Assembly: GCA_029243145.1 (NCBI GenBank)
Contig: JAQWSQ010000090.1
Coordinates: 1-46,965 of the forward strand
Direction of reading: 5' to 3'
DNA from: Planctomycetaceae bacterium
Lineage (GTDB): Bacteria; Planctomycetota; Planctomycetia; Planctomycetales; Planctomycetaceae
DNA length: 46,965 nt
Part shown: positions 1 through 8,332 of the stretch, one piece after another
Layout: each line of letters opens with the position of its first letter
How positions within the stretch are numbered: the stretch's first letter is position 1
Position numbers and translations under genes: made by a program
The notes under the pieces: generated by a model
The model's database searches: none
Told to the model about the DNA's origin: nothing
The model's input: only the letters and a program-made list of their open reading frames with translations

Positions 1-21
1 ATAATAACGACTGATCAGATC

Positions 22-38
22 ACTCGATTCTATCGAGT
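22..38 (-). terminator. Hairpin downstream of the BMC operon, possible terminator
   Basis: A perfect 7-bp inverted repeat (ACTCGAT, loop TCT, ATCGAGT) lies about 45 bases past the stop of the last gene of the minus-strand operon. On the minus strand it is followed by mixed sequence with only short T stretches, so it does not look like a textbook intrinsic terminator. It may mark the 3' end of the operon transcript or stabilise it. Confidence 0.3.
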
Positions 39-82
39 CGGAGATCGCAAAGCACGTAAATTCAGCCCGGAAAGAGCAGGGC

Positions 83-1294
83 TTAACCTAAAGATCGATT
101 GAGTCGTTCACGATGATAGGCGAGACGTTCGTCTGACGACATTTTCGAGAAGTCGGGAGCCGAATTTGGTGGGGAAGGTTTATTCGCACTCTCGATTTTT
201 GAAGCTTGTGGCTTTTTTGAAGCTTGTGGCTGAGAGGGAGTCGGGATGCTGATGGTTTTTCCGCTGCCAGCGTAACTCATCACATTGGTTTGCAGTGTCA
301 TATCTTCTTCAAGCGAACGATGTGGTTTGACATTAAGTTTCGCGAGGACGGCATGATACGCGCGGACGGCTTCTTCAGGAGAGATCGTCCCATCAACGAT
401 ATGTCGGAGGAATTCAATGAACGCCAATTGGTTTTCAGCGTTGTTGATTTTGCGGCCGTAAAGGGCGACTTTTCCTCCGTATTTCTGAGCTTCGGCCAGC
501 ATCTTAAAGGCGTCATAGGTTGTACCAGCGGAGCCTCCCAGAATACCGACGATTAGATGAGGATCGAAGCGGACGAGTTCTTCCATCGCTTGCGGTCCCT
601 GGTAGACAATCTTCAGAAAGGTGGGCCGTCCGGCAGAAGCGACTCCCGCAAGAGTACGAGCGATCACATCGTTAATGAACTGAGGCGTCTGCTCGGGAGA
701 AACCGCGTTGGGAAGATTAGGATTAAAAACTTCCAAGAAATGTCGAAAGCCTTTGCGTTCAGCTTCTGCTCGAAACTCGTTGTAGGTTTTGAGCGTTTCG
801 AGATCGGTTTCTAATTGATTGTTGAACGTGACCGAATAAAGTCCCAGTGATGAGCCGATACTTCGTTCGTTATCGTTGCAATCGAGATGCCCGCACTGCA
901 TGTGATCGATGCTGGCCGTGCGAAACGGACGAGCTGCTTCCAAATGCACTTTTCCGCCACGCGGGATGTGAACATCGGTAGCATCGTTGGCTCGGGTAGC
1001 CGGGGTGACATGCGAGTTCTCGAACATCTTTTCGCGAATGGTGAGTTGTTCGCTGGTGCTGGTCGACATCAAGACGATATCGACCGCTCCTTGTCTAATG
1101 ATTTGCCGAATTTGGTCGCGATACTCGGCCAATGTTTTGTACTTCAGCTCGCCATCATGTCTTTCCGGTGAGAGACCCGGAGCACCGATCCCAAATGCCA
1201 TGTCGGCGTCTTTGGCGTCTGCGAGTATGAACTCACGACAGCCGTGTGGATCGGCATGAATAGCGGCGAGTTTTTGATCGAGAGATTTTTGCAT
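83..1294 (-). CDS. Class I (DhnA/DeoC-like) aldolase-fold protein with C-terminal encapsulation-like helix
   Basis: The protein has about 403 residues. The pattern suggests a TIM-barrel related to DhnA-type class I aldolases: a strand FLKIVYQGP near residue 232 carries a Lys placed like the Schiff-base Lys of that family, followed by a glycine-rich GILGGSAG and then ALYGRKI, which resemble its phosphate-binding strands. Family assignment is inference from these motifs. After the barrel comes a Pro/Ser/Lys-rich linker (about residues 350-385) and a final helix MSSDERLAYHRERLNRSLG. That is the usual architecture of a BMC cargo-targeting peptide. It is the last gene of the microcompartment operon, 39 bases after the dehydrogenase gene. 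I chose ATG at 1294; a TTG at 1306 would add four residues. Neither has a clear Shine-Dalgarno. The substrate is unknown; it could process a second sugar phosphate for the compartment. Confidence 0.72.
   Translation of the reverse strand: MQKSLDQKLAAIHADPHGCREFILADAKDADMAFGIGAPGLSPERHDGELKYKTLAEYRDQIRQIIRQGAVDIVLMSTSTSEQLTIREKMFENSHVTPATRANDATDVHIPRGGKVHLEAARPFRTASIDHMQCGHLDCNDNERSIGSSLGLYSVTFNNQLETDLETLKTYNEFRAEAERKGFRHFLEVFNPNLPNAVSPEQTPQFINDVIARTLAGVASAGRPTFLKIVYQGPQAMEELVRFDPHLIVGILGGSAGTTYDAFKMLAEAQKYGGKVALYGRKINNAENQLAFIEFLRHIVDGTISPEEAVRAYHAVLAKLNVKPHRSLEEDMTLQTNVMSYAGSGKTISIPTPSQPQASKKPQASKIESANKPSPPNSAPDFSKMSSDERLAYHRERLNRSLG
195..230 (-). repeat. 18-bp tandem duplication inside the linker of the aldolase-like gene
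   Basis: Two adjacent copies of an 18-bp unit differ at one base (195-212 and 213-230, each ending GAAGCTTGTGGC). In frame they encode the repeated hexapeptide PQASKK-PQASKI in the flexible linker ahead of the C-terminal helix. This is slippage-type length variation in a region where length probably matters little. Confidence 0.8.
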
Positions 1295-1333
1295 GGTATT
1301 ACACAATTCAGCAGCGGGAGATTAATGAGGAGT

Positions 1334-2263
1334 CTACCCCTTCAGAACCTTATCCAGCGTCTCACGCAAGACACTTCCCGAGCGTTGCAATGCCATCTTT
1401 TCCTTCGGCCACAGATCGACTTCGACACATCCAAGAACGCCTGTGCGACCGACAACAGTCGGCACGCTGATGGAGACATCCCGCAAGCCATAGAGTCCGT
1501 TTTGTAACGATGAGACTGGCATGATCCGGTTGGAGTCCAAGGCAATCGAGTGGACCACATCGGCGATAGAAACACCCACCGCGAAACCGGCTCCTCCTTT
1601 TTTCTTGATCACTTCGGCACCACTTCCACGCGTTTTCTTTTCGGTTTCGGCAATCAGGTTTTGAGTAACGCCGGGAAATTTTTCCAATGGAATACCGGCA
1701 ATTTGAGCGGCCGACCAGATCGGCACCATGCTATCGCCGTGTTCTCCGTAGATTGTGACTTCGACCTGTGTTGGCTGAACTTGCAAACGAGCTGCCAACA
1801 TTGATCGCAGCCGCGTTGTATCGAGGACCGTTCCCAGACCAATCACTTGCGAGGCGGGGAGACCCAATTCATTGATGGCAAGGTAAGTGAGAACATCGAC
1901 AGGATTCGAGACGACAAAGACGATGGCGTCCTTTTTCAAACCGTGCGATTTGATGTCAGTCAAGATGCCTTTGAAAAGAGTCACGTTGCGGTTGATCAAA
2001 TCGAGTCGACTTTCATCGGGCTTTCGGCGTAGTCCCGCGGTGATTACCACGACATCGCTATCGGTCACAAGTTCTGTGCCACCGGCATAGATATTTTGAT
2101 CGTGCAATAGCGAACTGCCGTGAAGCAGATCGAGTGCCTGACCTTCAACCAGATCCTGATTGATGTCGACGAGTGCAATGTCGCGAACGATGCCGCCCGC
2201 TTGCAGGGCGAACCCGGCACACGATCCAACCAGTCCACCTCCACCGATAATACTAACTTTCAT
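1334..2263 (-). CDS. mdh: NAD-dependent malate/lactate dehydrogenase of the BMC operon
   Basis: A 309-residue member of the LDH/MDH family. Visible motifs: N-terminal Rossmann glycines (IIGGGGLVG), Asp33 at the end of strand two (NAD preference), catalytic His175 in GEHGDS, Arg151 in the LDTTRLR segment, and the active-site loop TAGLRRKPDESR. In that loop the residue that decides specificity (Gln in lactate dehydrogenases, Arg in malate dehydrogenases) is Arg80, which points to oxaloacetate/malate, while the flanking ESRLDL looks lactate-type. No targeting helix is visible at either end. The start at 2263 is supported by AGGAGA four to five bases upstream; the longer reading frame to 2290 has no such support. 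In this operon the enzyme may reoxidise NADH made by the aldehyde dehydrogenase. Confidence 0.88.
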   Translation of the reverse strand: MKVSIIGGGGLVGSCAGFALQAGGIVRDIALVDINQDLVEGQALDLLHGSSLLHDQNIYAGGTELVTDSDVVVITAGLRRKPDESRLDLINRNVTLFKGILTDIKSHGLKKDAIVFVVSNPVDVLTYLAINELGLPASQVIGLGTVLDTTRLRSMLAARLQVQPTQVEVTIYGEHGDSMVPIWSAAQIAGIPLEKFPGVTQNLIAETEKKTRGSGAEVIKKKGGAGFAVGVSIADVVHSIALDSNRIMPVSSLQNGLYGLRDVSISVPTVVGRTGVLGCVEVDLWPKEKMALQRSGSVLRETLDKVLKG

Positions 2264-2347
2264 GATCTCTCCTGTGTGATGAGGCCGCACTTGCGACCTG
2301 TCTTACCTTTTATACATTTCAAACTTTTTGCACTTTTCTCACTTCGA

Positions 2348-3277
2348 CTACCTCATCGCTGCCATTACTTGATCGGTAATGGCCGAGACGAGACTGTCGA
2401 TGTCTGCTCCGTCGTTATTGGCAGGAGGTGCAAAAACTGAAGCCGGGGCGAATGCCGAGCCATTGGCTGCACCATTGGTGGCAGGTTTTGACAAGTAGCC
2501 GGGGTACTGTGGTCCGGGACCAAACGCATCGGTGCGCGGGACGTTTTCTTGATACCCTTCGCGGAATGCTGAGTTACCACACAGGTCGCAATCTTCATTC
2601 TGGAAGCGAGGATCATCGAAGCCGAGTCGTTTTTTCAGGTCGAGCAGTTCGCGAGTTTTTTGTTCGCTGAAGAAGTCGACGTTACCCAGTTGTCGTGACA
2701 GCAGCAGGATTCGACAGTAGGCATCGAGAATTTCAGTCTTCCAGTAGGCGTCTTCCAGGTCTTTGCCGAATGTGACCGTGCCGTGTGACTTCAAAATTAC
2801 GGTGTTGGTCCCTTTGAGGAACGGCTTGACGGTGTCCGCGAATCCTTGACCGCCGGGAGTTTCGTAAGGAGCAATCGGCACTTCGCCCATGAAGACTTCA
2901 ACTTCAGGAAGAATGCATTGTGGGATTGCTTCACCGGCGACGGCAAACGCAGTGGCGTGAGGAGGGTGACAGTGAACCACGGCTTTCACGTCGGGACGCT
3001 CTTTCATGATTGTCAGGTGCAATAACACTTCGCTGGTTCGTTTGCGTTTTCCAGCAAGCTGGTTTCCCTCAAGATCGACGGCACAAATATCATCCGGTTC
3101 CATAAAGCCTTTGCAGATCAACGTGGGAGAACAGAGAACTTCGTTCTCTCCGACGCGGATGGAAATGTTTCCATCATTGGCGGCTGCAAACCCTTTGTTG
3201 TAGACACGTCGTCCGATATCGCAGATTTGTTCCTTGAGCTTGCGATCGTTGATGCCGCTATTCCATGAGTTGGCCAT
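2348..3277 (-). CDS. Class II (zinc) sugar-phosphate aldolase with C-terminal encapsulation peptide
   Basis: 309 residues, aldolase_II/adducin family, resembling L-fuculose-1-phosphate and rhamnulose-1-phosphate aldolases. These cleave deoxyketose 1-phosphates to dihydroxyacetone phosphate and L-lactaldehyde. The zinc ligands are visible as His102 and His104 (HCHPPH) and His165 (KSHGTV), with the catalytic Glu at 83 (TSEVLLHL). A Cys pair CDLC lies at 230-233. Residues 1-245 cover the catalytic domain. A Gly/Pro/Ala/Asn-rich linker (about 250-290) then leads to the amphipathic helix DIDSLVSAITDQVMAAMR, a typical BMC cargo-targeting peptide. The start is supported by AAGGA upstream. It is the enzyme that defines this compartment type as fucose/rhamnose-degrading. 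The exact sugar phosphate cannot be read from the sequence. Confidence 0.92.
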   Translation of the reverse strand: MANSWNSGINDRKLKEQICDIGRRVYNKGFAAANDGNISIRVGENEVLCSPTLICKGFMEPDDICAVDLEGNQLAGKRKRTSEVLLHLTIMKERPDVKAVVHCHPPHATAFAVAGEAIPQCILPEVEVFMGEVPIAPYETPGGQGFADTVKPFLKGTNTVILKSHGTVTFGKDLEDAYWKTEILDAYCRILLLSRQLGNVDFFSEQKTRELLDLKKRLGFDDPRFQNEDCDLCGNSAFREGYQENVPRTDAFGPGPQYPGYLSKPATNGAANGSAFAPASVFAPPANNDGADIDSLVSAITDQVMAAMR

Positions 3278-3320
3278 GAGTCAGTTCCTTCGTTCTTGAG
3301 ATTTCGTGTGAGTTGAGTGG

Positions 3321-3674
3321 TTATTTTTTACGGGCAGGATCGAACAGAGTTTTCTGTTCTACCGCCGTTTTCTTGGCAGTCGTTTTGGGTGTTGGTTCGA
3401 CATCCAGATTGTCCAGGATGGCGGAACAATAGGCATCAATCGGTTTTTCGTTGGGATGGAAGGGGGCAGCCGCTTCTCCACCTTCCGAAAACGCGACGAT
3501 TGAACCTTGACCGGCTCCTTGTACATCGAGCATGACCAGTGGTTCGCCGCGTCCTGCGGAATCTCCATTCAAACCGGCGTGATTGAGGGGTACGCCAATC
3601 AGCCATGTCGCACCGGCAACACTCGGATCGACCTTGGAGAGCACGACTTTGCCGATAATTTCAGCAATTCTCAT
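3321..3674 (-). CDS. BMC-P shell vertex protein (EutN/CcmL family), C-terminally extended
   Basis: 117 residues from ATG 3674, which is preceded by GAGGAGG. The pentamer-forming domain spans about residues 1-85, starting MRIAEIIGKVVLSKVDPS and containing the conserved DVQGAGQGSIVAF segment (VGAGxGxxV in the family). About 30 further residues, rich in Pro, Thr and Lys, follow; canonical members end near residue 85-100. Five such subunits cap the vertices of the icosahedral shell. This is one of three BMC-P genes in the operon, a count matching the planctomycete type of locus. The longer frame up to 3731 overlaps the preceding gene and has no support. Confidence 0.93.
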   Translation of the reverse strand: MRIAEIIGKVVLSKVDPSVAGATWLIGVPLNHAGLNGDSAGRGEPLVMLDVQGAGQGSIVAFSEGGEAAAPFHPNEKPIDAYCSAILDNLDVEPTPKTTAKKTAVEQKTLFDPARKK

Positions 3675-3690
3675 AGTCTCATCCTCCTCG

Positions 3691-4386
3691 CTACCAGTTC
3701 TCTGGAGCTTGCGGCGGACCACCCGCTGCAAGTGTTTTCATCATGTTTTGTAATTCGAAGAACCCGCGGTCGCCCGGGCAAAGTGCCACAAAGTTGGCAC
3801 CCAACTGTTGTTGAACACGGGTGACATCGGAGACTTGTGAAACTGTCGCGGCCCGAACATGGGAATGTCGATTTGCCCGACACACAACACGTTCTGGTTC
3901 GGAAGTCACTACCACAATCCCCGAGGTCTCTTCGTTGAGGTTGGTGACTCCGCAGACAGCGGCTTCTTCCGCACCGCCGACGCAATCGACCGTCCAACCC
4001 CAGCGTGTTACTTCTTCATTCAGTTTTTGGATGGCATCGGAAGAGGTTTCGAGGATCAATCGCCAGGCAGATTTCTCCGCTTGGTTTGAATTCTCACTTA
4101 CTCGCTTCCATGTGACATCGTGTTTTCGGAGCCAGTCTCGACCGCTGGGTGTGATGACCGCTTCGCGTTTGATGCGGAGCGAATCAACTCCCACAGCATT
4201 TTCTGATAACAAATCTTCGGTGATGACGATTTGAGACAGCTCGAGTGTGTTATTCTCTGGCTGTTGGGCTGCTTGTGTTCTGCTTGTTTCCACTTCATTT
4301 GTCGCGCGGACCACAGTCGTCGTCATTCCGAGTTGCCTCAGAACGCCGGCAACGATGTCGTTGATGGCTTGCGCGTCGATGTTCAT
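3691..4386 (-). CDS. RpiB-like protein lacking the catalytic Cys, with N-terminal encapsulation-like helix
   Basis: 231 residues, in three parts. Residues 1-20 (MNIDAQAINDIVAGVLRQLG) form an amphipathic helix like those on PduL and the aldehyde dehydrogenase of this operon, followed by a polar linker (21-60). Residues 65-95 contain VITPSGRDWLRKHDVTWKR, a motif type seen in EutQ/EutT-related BMC proteins. Residues 105-231 resemble the RpiB/LacA/LacB isomerase fold: GIVVVTSEPERVVCRANR aligns with the RpiB loop GILVCGTGIGMSIAANK, then VRAA and a GANFVALCPG strand. The RpiB catalytic Cys of the CGTG loop is replaced (VTSEP), so isomerase activity is doubtful. No strong Shine-Dalgarno precedes the ATG. 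The role is unknown: a scaffold, a sugar-phosphate binder or an altered isomerase are all possible. Fold assignment is inference. Confidence 0.7.
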   Translation of the reverse strand: MNIDAQAINDIVAGVLRQLGMTTTVVRATNEVETSRTQAAQQPENNTLELSQIVITEDLLSENAVGVDSLRIKREAVITPSGRDWLRKHDVTWKRVSENSNQAEKSAWRLILETSSDAIQKLNEEVTRWGWTVDCVGGAEEAAVCGVTNLNEETSGIVVVTSEPERVVCRANRHSHVRAATVSQVSDVTRVQQQLGANFVALCPGDRGFFELQNMMKTLAAGGPPQAPENW

Positions 4387-4427
4387 AAATGTTTGTTCTG
4401 GAGGTGTACTTCATACACCCTACGAAA

Positions 4428-4682
4428 TTAATCTGCTAATCCGATGACGGCCCAACGGACCGGAGTGTTGTTCGACTTCATCATTTCCCGGACCGCTTTG
4501 CCGTCGGAGGAAATCAAAACCATGTCGCCTCGTCCTGCCCCCAGGTCGTCAATCGACATGACCGGGTCGCCATCAGCATCCCCGGCATTGTTCACCGGTT
4601 GAACCACGAGCAATCGCCAACCATCCATCGAAGGATGTTTGACAGTCGAAGTGGCTTGTCCGATGACGCGTCCGAGGTTCAT
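4428..4682 (-). CDS. BMC-P shell vertex protein (EutN/CcmL family)
   Basis: 84 residues, the compact canonical size. It begins MNLGRVIGQATSTVKHPSM and contains LLVVQPV and the conserved DLGAGRGDMVLISSDG segment, ending in the short strand RWAVIGLAD. It is the second of three vertex proteins in the operon. The start at 4682 is chosen by homology to the family's N-terminal strand; the frame remains open to 4769 but the extra 29 residues look unrelated, and no clear Shine-Dalgarno is visible. Confidence 0.92.
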   Translation of the reverse strand: MNLGRVIGQATSTVKHPSMDGWRLLVVQPVNNAGDADGDPVMSIDDLGAGRGDMVLISSDGKAVREMMKSNNTPVRWAVIGLAD

Positions 4683-4795
4683 GATGATGTCAGTTAAAAG
4701 GTGGGAAATGTGTGAAAGGTAAGAACAGTCAGAGGTCGGAGAGTCATGTACTTTTTCCACCATTATCACTCTTCTTACTTTTTGTACTTCTTTAC

Positions 4796-6223
4796 TCAGA
4801 TAATCCGCAGGTCGTCGACCAGCGTGCAGCGACGCACGCGAGTGAACGTCAACGGGTTGGTCACCCCTTCACCGGTGGGTGTGGCAATTGAGAAGGAGAG
4901 GTATCCTTCGCCGCCCAATCCGAGACCAGCACCGCAAGGTCCGTTTTTGATGAACAATGTTGTATCCAATTCTTTGCCCATGATGGTCATGTGGCGAACA
5001 TTGCGACTGTGGATAATGGCCGTGTGTCCAAAACCGTGTTCGTGTTCTTTCGCCATATCGACGGCATGACGGAAATCGCGAGCCCGCACGAATGGTACGA
5101 AGGGCATCATTTGCTCTTCGGGAACGAACGGATTCGATTCGTCGGTCTCGCCATACAGAATTTGAGTATTGGCGGGAACGCTTAACCCAATGTGCTGTGC
5201 GAGAATGGCGGGATCCTGTCCGATCAAGTCGCGGTTGAGTTGATAATGGCCGCCTGGTTCTTTGGGAGGACTGAACGCCACCTCTGTCAGTTGAGCCACT
5301 TGCTGAGCGTTCAATCGGTATCCACCATGACGACTGACTTCGTCCATTAGTTGGTCAAAAATGCTTTCCTCGGCGAAGACTTCTTTTTCACCAATGCACA
5401 GCAGATTGTTGTCGTAAGCAGCTCCCGTGATGATCGATTTGGCCGCCGTTTCAAGGCAGGCGGAATCGTCAACCACGACGGGCGGGTTTCCGGGACCGGC
5501 AACGATGGCACGTTTGCTCGATTGCAATGCGGCACGGGCAACTGCCGGTCCCCCCGTCACGACGAGCAAGCGAATCCCTTTGTGATCGAAAACTTCCTGA
5601 GCCGATTCGATCGTTGGGTTACCAATGATGGTGATCAGATTTTTCAGGCCGGTGGCTTCAAAGATGGCTTTGTTAAATCGGCGAGTTCCTTCACAGGCGA
5701 TTTTCGCACCACTGGGATGAGGGTTCACAACCAAGGTGTTCCCGGCAGCCACCATGTTGATGACGTTGCCCGCCAAAGTTGGCAGTGAGTGAGTGACGGG
5801 TGTGATGGCTCCGATGACACCGAACGGTGCGTACTCGGTCACGGTCAAGCCGTGATCTCCCGAGACTGCGTCGGTGCGGAGAAACTCGGTTCCCGGTACC
5901 AGTTTGATGATTTGGAGTTTTTCGATTTTGTGATCGAGACGGCCGATTTTGGTTTCTTCGAATTCGAGACGCCCCAACTCTTCAGCTTGCGTATCGCAGA
6001 TTTGTCGCACACATTCGATGGCTTTGTTGCGGTCTTCCATGCTGGCGTTGGAGAGTTGTTCGAAACCTGCCTGAGCAACTTGCACGGCTTGATCGACACT
6101 AGAGCAAACTCCCCAATCACTATTGTCAGATGAGGTGGTCGAGCCATTCACCGAGCGTTTGCCGAGTTGTGCAAGGACTTCCTGAACGACCGTCCGAATT
6201 GCTTGTTCATTTGCCTGAATCAT
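4796..6223 (-). CDS. pduP: CoA-acylating aldehyde dehydrogenase (PduP-like) with N-terminal encapsulation peptide
   Basis: 475 residues. It converts an aldehyde (here probably lactaldehyde, in other loci propionaldehyde) plus CoA and NAD to acyl-CoA inside the microcompartment. The targeting helix is residues about 4-22 ([19 protein letters not shown]), then a Ser/Thr/Asn linker to about residue 40. The dehydrogenase domain shows the nucleotide-binding [14 protein letters not shown] and VTGGPAV segments and the nucleophile Cys276 in [10 protein letters not shown], typical of the acylating family. ATG 6223 has AGGAG ten bases upstream. A GTG at 6229 with AGGAG four bases upstream would add two residues. 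The gene start abuts the stop of the upstream membrane-protein gene, implying translational coupling. Confidence 0.93.
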   Translation of the reverse strand: MIQANEQAIRTVVQEVLAQLGKRSVNGSTTSSDNSDWGVCSSVDQAVQVAQAGFEQLSNASMEDRNKAIECVRQICDTQAEELGRLEFEETKIGRLDHKIEKLQIIKLVPGTEFLRTDAVSGDHGLTVTEYAPFGVIGAITPVTHSLPTLAGNVINMVAAGNTLVVNPHPSGAKIACEGTRRFNKAIFEATGLKNLITIIGNPTIESAQEVFDHKGIRLLVVTGGPAVARAALQSSKRAIVAGPGNPPVVVDDSACLETAAKSIITGAAYDNNLLCIGEKEVFAEESIFDQLMDEVSRHGGYRLNAQQVAQLTEVAFSPPKEPGGHYQLNRDLIGQDPAILAQHIGLSVPANTQILYGETDESNPFVPEEQMMPFVPFVRARDFRHAVDMAKEHEHGFGHTAIIHSRNVRHMTIMGKELDTTLFIKNGPCGAGLGLGGEGYLSFSIATPTGEGVTNPLTFTRVRRCTLVDDLRII

Positions 6224-6225
6224 GA

Positions 6226-6717
6226 TCACTCATCTCCTGCGTATGCGGATTGACCGGAGCCGGTTCGTACCCACTCACGGAATTTATTTTCTGTGGGAAA
6301 GCTGATTCCCATAATGATTAACAAGAATGCCGCGATGGCAAATCCTCCCCAATGGCCTTCGACGATAACAGCGATGAGGCTAAAAAATGCAGCACCTTCA
6401 CATAACGCCATTGAAATAATTAAACGCGTTTGATACAGGCCAAGGAATTCTTCAGCCGAACTTTCGCCTTCTTTGTAGTCCTGAATTTCAGTTTTTAGTT
6501 TTTGATTGAAAACCATCAAGACGACTTGCCTTGCACCCAACTCGATGACCGTAAAAACGCACGCCACGATCAAAAGAATCGGTAGTTCGTTATTGTCGGG
6601 GACTTGATCGTTTTTAGATTGAAGAACAACTGCCACGCCACCAAACGTCACGACGCCCATCATCAACGCGGCAGCGATGATCTGGATAGTCTGGATGGAG
6701 GTGGTTTGTTGAGTCAT
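6226..6717 (-). CDS. Unrecognised four-helix membrane protein inside the BMC operon
   Basis: 163 residues with four clear hydrophobic segments: about 10-32 ([20 protein letters not shown]), 46-70 ([19 protein letters not shown]), 98-120 ([20 protein letters not shown]) and 123-140 ([18 protein letters not shown]). A charged loop [17 protein letters not shown] lies between helices two and three. I do not recognise the family. It sits between the third BMC-P gene (20 bases) and the aldehyde dehydrogenase (stop adjacent to its start), so it is co-transcribed with shell and cargo genes. A role at the cytoplasmic membrane, such as substrate or product movement, is possible but unsupported. No clear Shine-Dalgarno is visible ahead of the ATG. 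Confidence 0.8.
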   Translation of the reverse strand: MTQQTTSIQTIQIIAAALMMGVVTFGGVAVVLQSKNDQVPDNNELPILLIVACVFTVIELGARQVVLMVFNQKLKTEIQDYKEGESSAEEFLGLYQTRLIISMALCEGAAFFSLIAVIVEGHWGGFAIAAFLLIIMGISFPTENKFREWVRTGSGQSAYAGDE

Positions 6718-6737
6718 AGGTAATCTGCAGTGAACTC

Positions 6738-7049
6738 TTATTCGTCTGACTTGAAAATCGCTTTACTGCCGAGAGACACCTCATCTACAATGCCGATAAT
6801 GGCGGCGTCAATCGGCAATTGTTTGGTCGCGGGAGTATTGCGAGCCGACGATCCCTGCACACAGAGAACGACTTCTCCCTCTCCCGCACCGACCGTATCG
6901 ACCACTACGAAAGTGCGACCGGTGGGTAACAAATTGCTTTGATCCTTCTCGTTCACGCGCAACGGTTCGACAATGAGCAACTTTTGCCCAATCATGGTCT
7001 CTACTTTTTGCGTGGCAATCAGGCTGCCGGTGATACGTCCAATAAACAT
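6738..7049 (-). CDS. BMC-P shell vertex protein (EutN/CcmL family)
   Basis: 103 residues, full canonical length. It starts MFIGRITGSLIATQKVETMIGQ and contains LLIVEPL and the family signature DTVGAGEGEVVLCVQGSSAR, then PIDAAIIGIVDEV. It is the third BMC-P gene and the one closest to the EutN/CcmL consensus by eye. AAGGA precedes the ATG. It follows the kinase gene by 10 bases. Confidence 0.95.
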   Translation of the reverse strand: MFIGRITGSLIATQKVETMIGQKLLIVEPLRVNEKDQSNLLPTGRTFVVVDTVGAGEGEVVLCVQGSSARNTPATKQLPIDAAIIGIVDEVSLGSKAIFKSDE

Positions 7050-7059
7050 AAGACGTCCT

Positions 7060-8253
7060 TTACGATTTCAAATGACTGACGGCTTCCACGGTTTGTCGGG
7101 CGACCACGATCTCTTCATTCGTGGGAACGACCCAAACTTGAACCGGGCTGTCGTCGGTCGTAATACGAGCCTCGCCATTGACTTCCTGGTTGCGAGATTC
7201 GTCGAGATGAACGCCGGCCCATTCCATGTTTCGGCACACATCGGTTCGTACTCTTTGGCTGTTTTCGCCAATACCGCCCGTGAAGACGATGGCATCGGCA
7301 CCGCCGAGAACTGTCATGTATCCGCCGAGGTAATGGCGAATCGAGGCGACAAACGCCTTGAGTGCGAGGTCGGCTCGTTCATTGCCGGCGGCGGCCGCTT
7401 CTTCCAGATCGCGAACATCGCTACTCAGACCACTCATCCCCAGCAAACCACTTTTGTTCGAGAGGTCTTCGAGTAACTCGGCAAGGTTTTTGCCGGTCGC
7501 TTTCATCAACACGGGTAACGCAAACGGGTCAAAATCACCCACACGATTGTTGTGTGGCAGACCTGTCTGAGGACTCATGCCCAAACTGTTGGCTTGAGAC
7601 ACGCCGCCTTTCATGGCACAGAGGGAATTACTCCCTCCCAAATGACAAGAGACAACTCGTAGATCGTCTCGGTCGAGAATCTGACCGATGCGTCCTCCGA
7701 TGTAACGATGGCTGGCTCCGTGGAACCCCCATCGCTGCACTTCGTACTCATCACGCCACTCTAAAGGCACAGCATAAATGCGATTTTCCGGCGGAATCGT
7801 TTCGTGAAAACCCGTTTCCAATGCCGCCACTAGCGGGATGTCGGGAAAGGCTCCCGAAAGTTCTCGCATCGCACGTGCATAGGGTGGGTTATGGGCGGGA
7901 GCAATATCGCTCAGCGATTCCATCTTGCTGAGCAACTCTTCGTTCACAATTCGCACACCACTCATGTTGCCAGCAAAAACAGCCTTAAAGCCGATTGCCG
8001 ACACTTCGCTCACATCCTTCAAACAGCCGGACTCCGGGTGCGTTAACTGTTCGAGACAGATACGCACGGCGGCGGCATGGTCGGGGATGCTTCGCGTGAG
8101 TTCTTCGCTGAAGTCACCGATTTCGACAAAACAGTGGCTTTCTTCTTCTCCGATACGATCAATCCCACCCCGCGCCAATTGCGTTTCGGCGGGGAGGTCG
8201 AACACTCGATATTTGAAGCTCGTAGAGCCGAGATTGGCAACGAGAACGATCAT
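7060..8253 (-). CDS. ackA: Acetate/propionate-type kinase
   Basis: 397 residues, the usual length of the acetokinase family. It makes ATP from an acyl-phosphate (here probably lactyl-phosphate from PduL), regenerating the carboxylate. Motifs: N-terminal [14 protein letters not shown] (phosphate 1 loop), [14 protein letters not shown] (phosphate 2), the NNRVGDFDP segment where the family has GTRSGDIDP with the catalytic Arg retained, and FTGGIGENS near the C-terminus. The changed residues around the Arg and the catalytic loop may reflect a non-acetate substrate; that is inference. No targeting helix is visible, consistent with a cytosolic enzyme. AGGAAG precedes ATG 8253. Confidence 0.93.
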   Translation of the reverse strand: MIVLVANLGSTSFKYRVFDLPAETQLARGGIDRIGEEESHCFVEIGDFSEELTRSIPDHAAAVRICLEQLTHPESGCLKDVSEVSAIGFKAVFAGNMSGVRIVNEELLSKMESLSDIAPAHNPPYARAMRELSGAFPDIPLVAALETGFHETIPPENRIYAVPLEWRDEYEVQRWGFHGASHRYIGGRIGQILDRDDLRVVSCHLGGSNSLCAMKGGVSQANSLGMSPQTGLPHNNRVGDFDPFALPVLMKATGKNLAELLEDLSNKSGLLGMSGLSSDVRDLEEAAAAGNERADLALKAFVASIRHYLGGYMTVLGGADAIVFTGGIGENSQRVRTDVCRNMEWAGVHLDESRNQEVNGEARITTDDSPVQVWVVPTNEEIVVARQTVEAVSHLKS

Positions 8254-8310
8254 AGTGGTTTGCTTCCTGCGAACAGACTCCGAAAAACGATTCCGTCAAA
8301 CTTCCTGCGT

Positions 8311-8332
8311 ACTTCGTCTTACTTAACGAAGT
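8311..8332 (-). other. RNA hairpin over the stop codon of the second BMC-H gene
   Basis: A perfect 7-bp inverted repeat (ACTTCGT at 8311-8317, ACGAAGT at 8326-8332) has an 8-base loop that contains the TAA stop of the BMC-H gene. No T-run follows on the minus strand, so it is not an intrinsic terminator. It could protect the upstream shell-gene mRNA or slow passage to the kinase gene. Function is inferred from position only. Confidence 0.45.
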
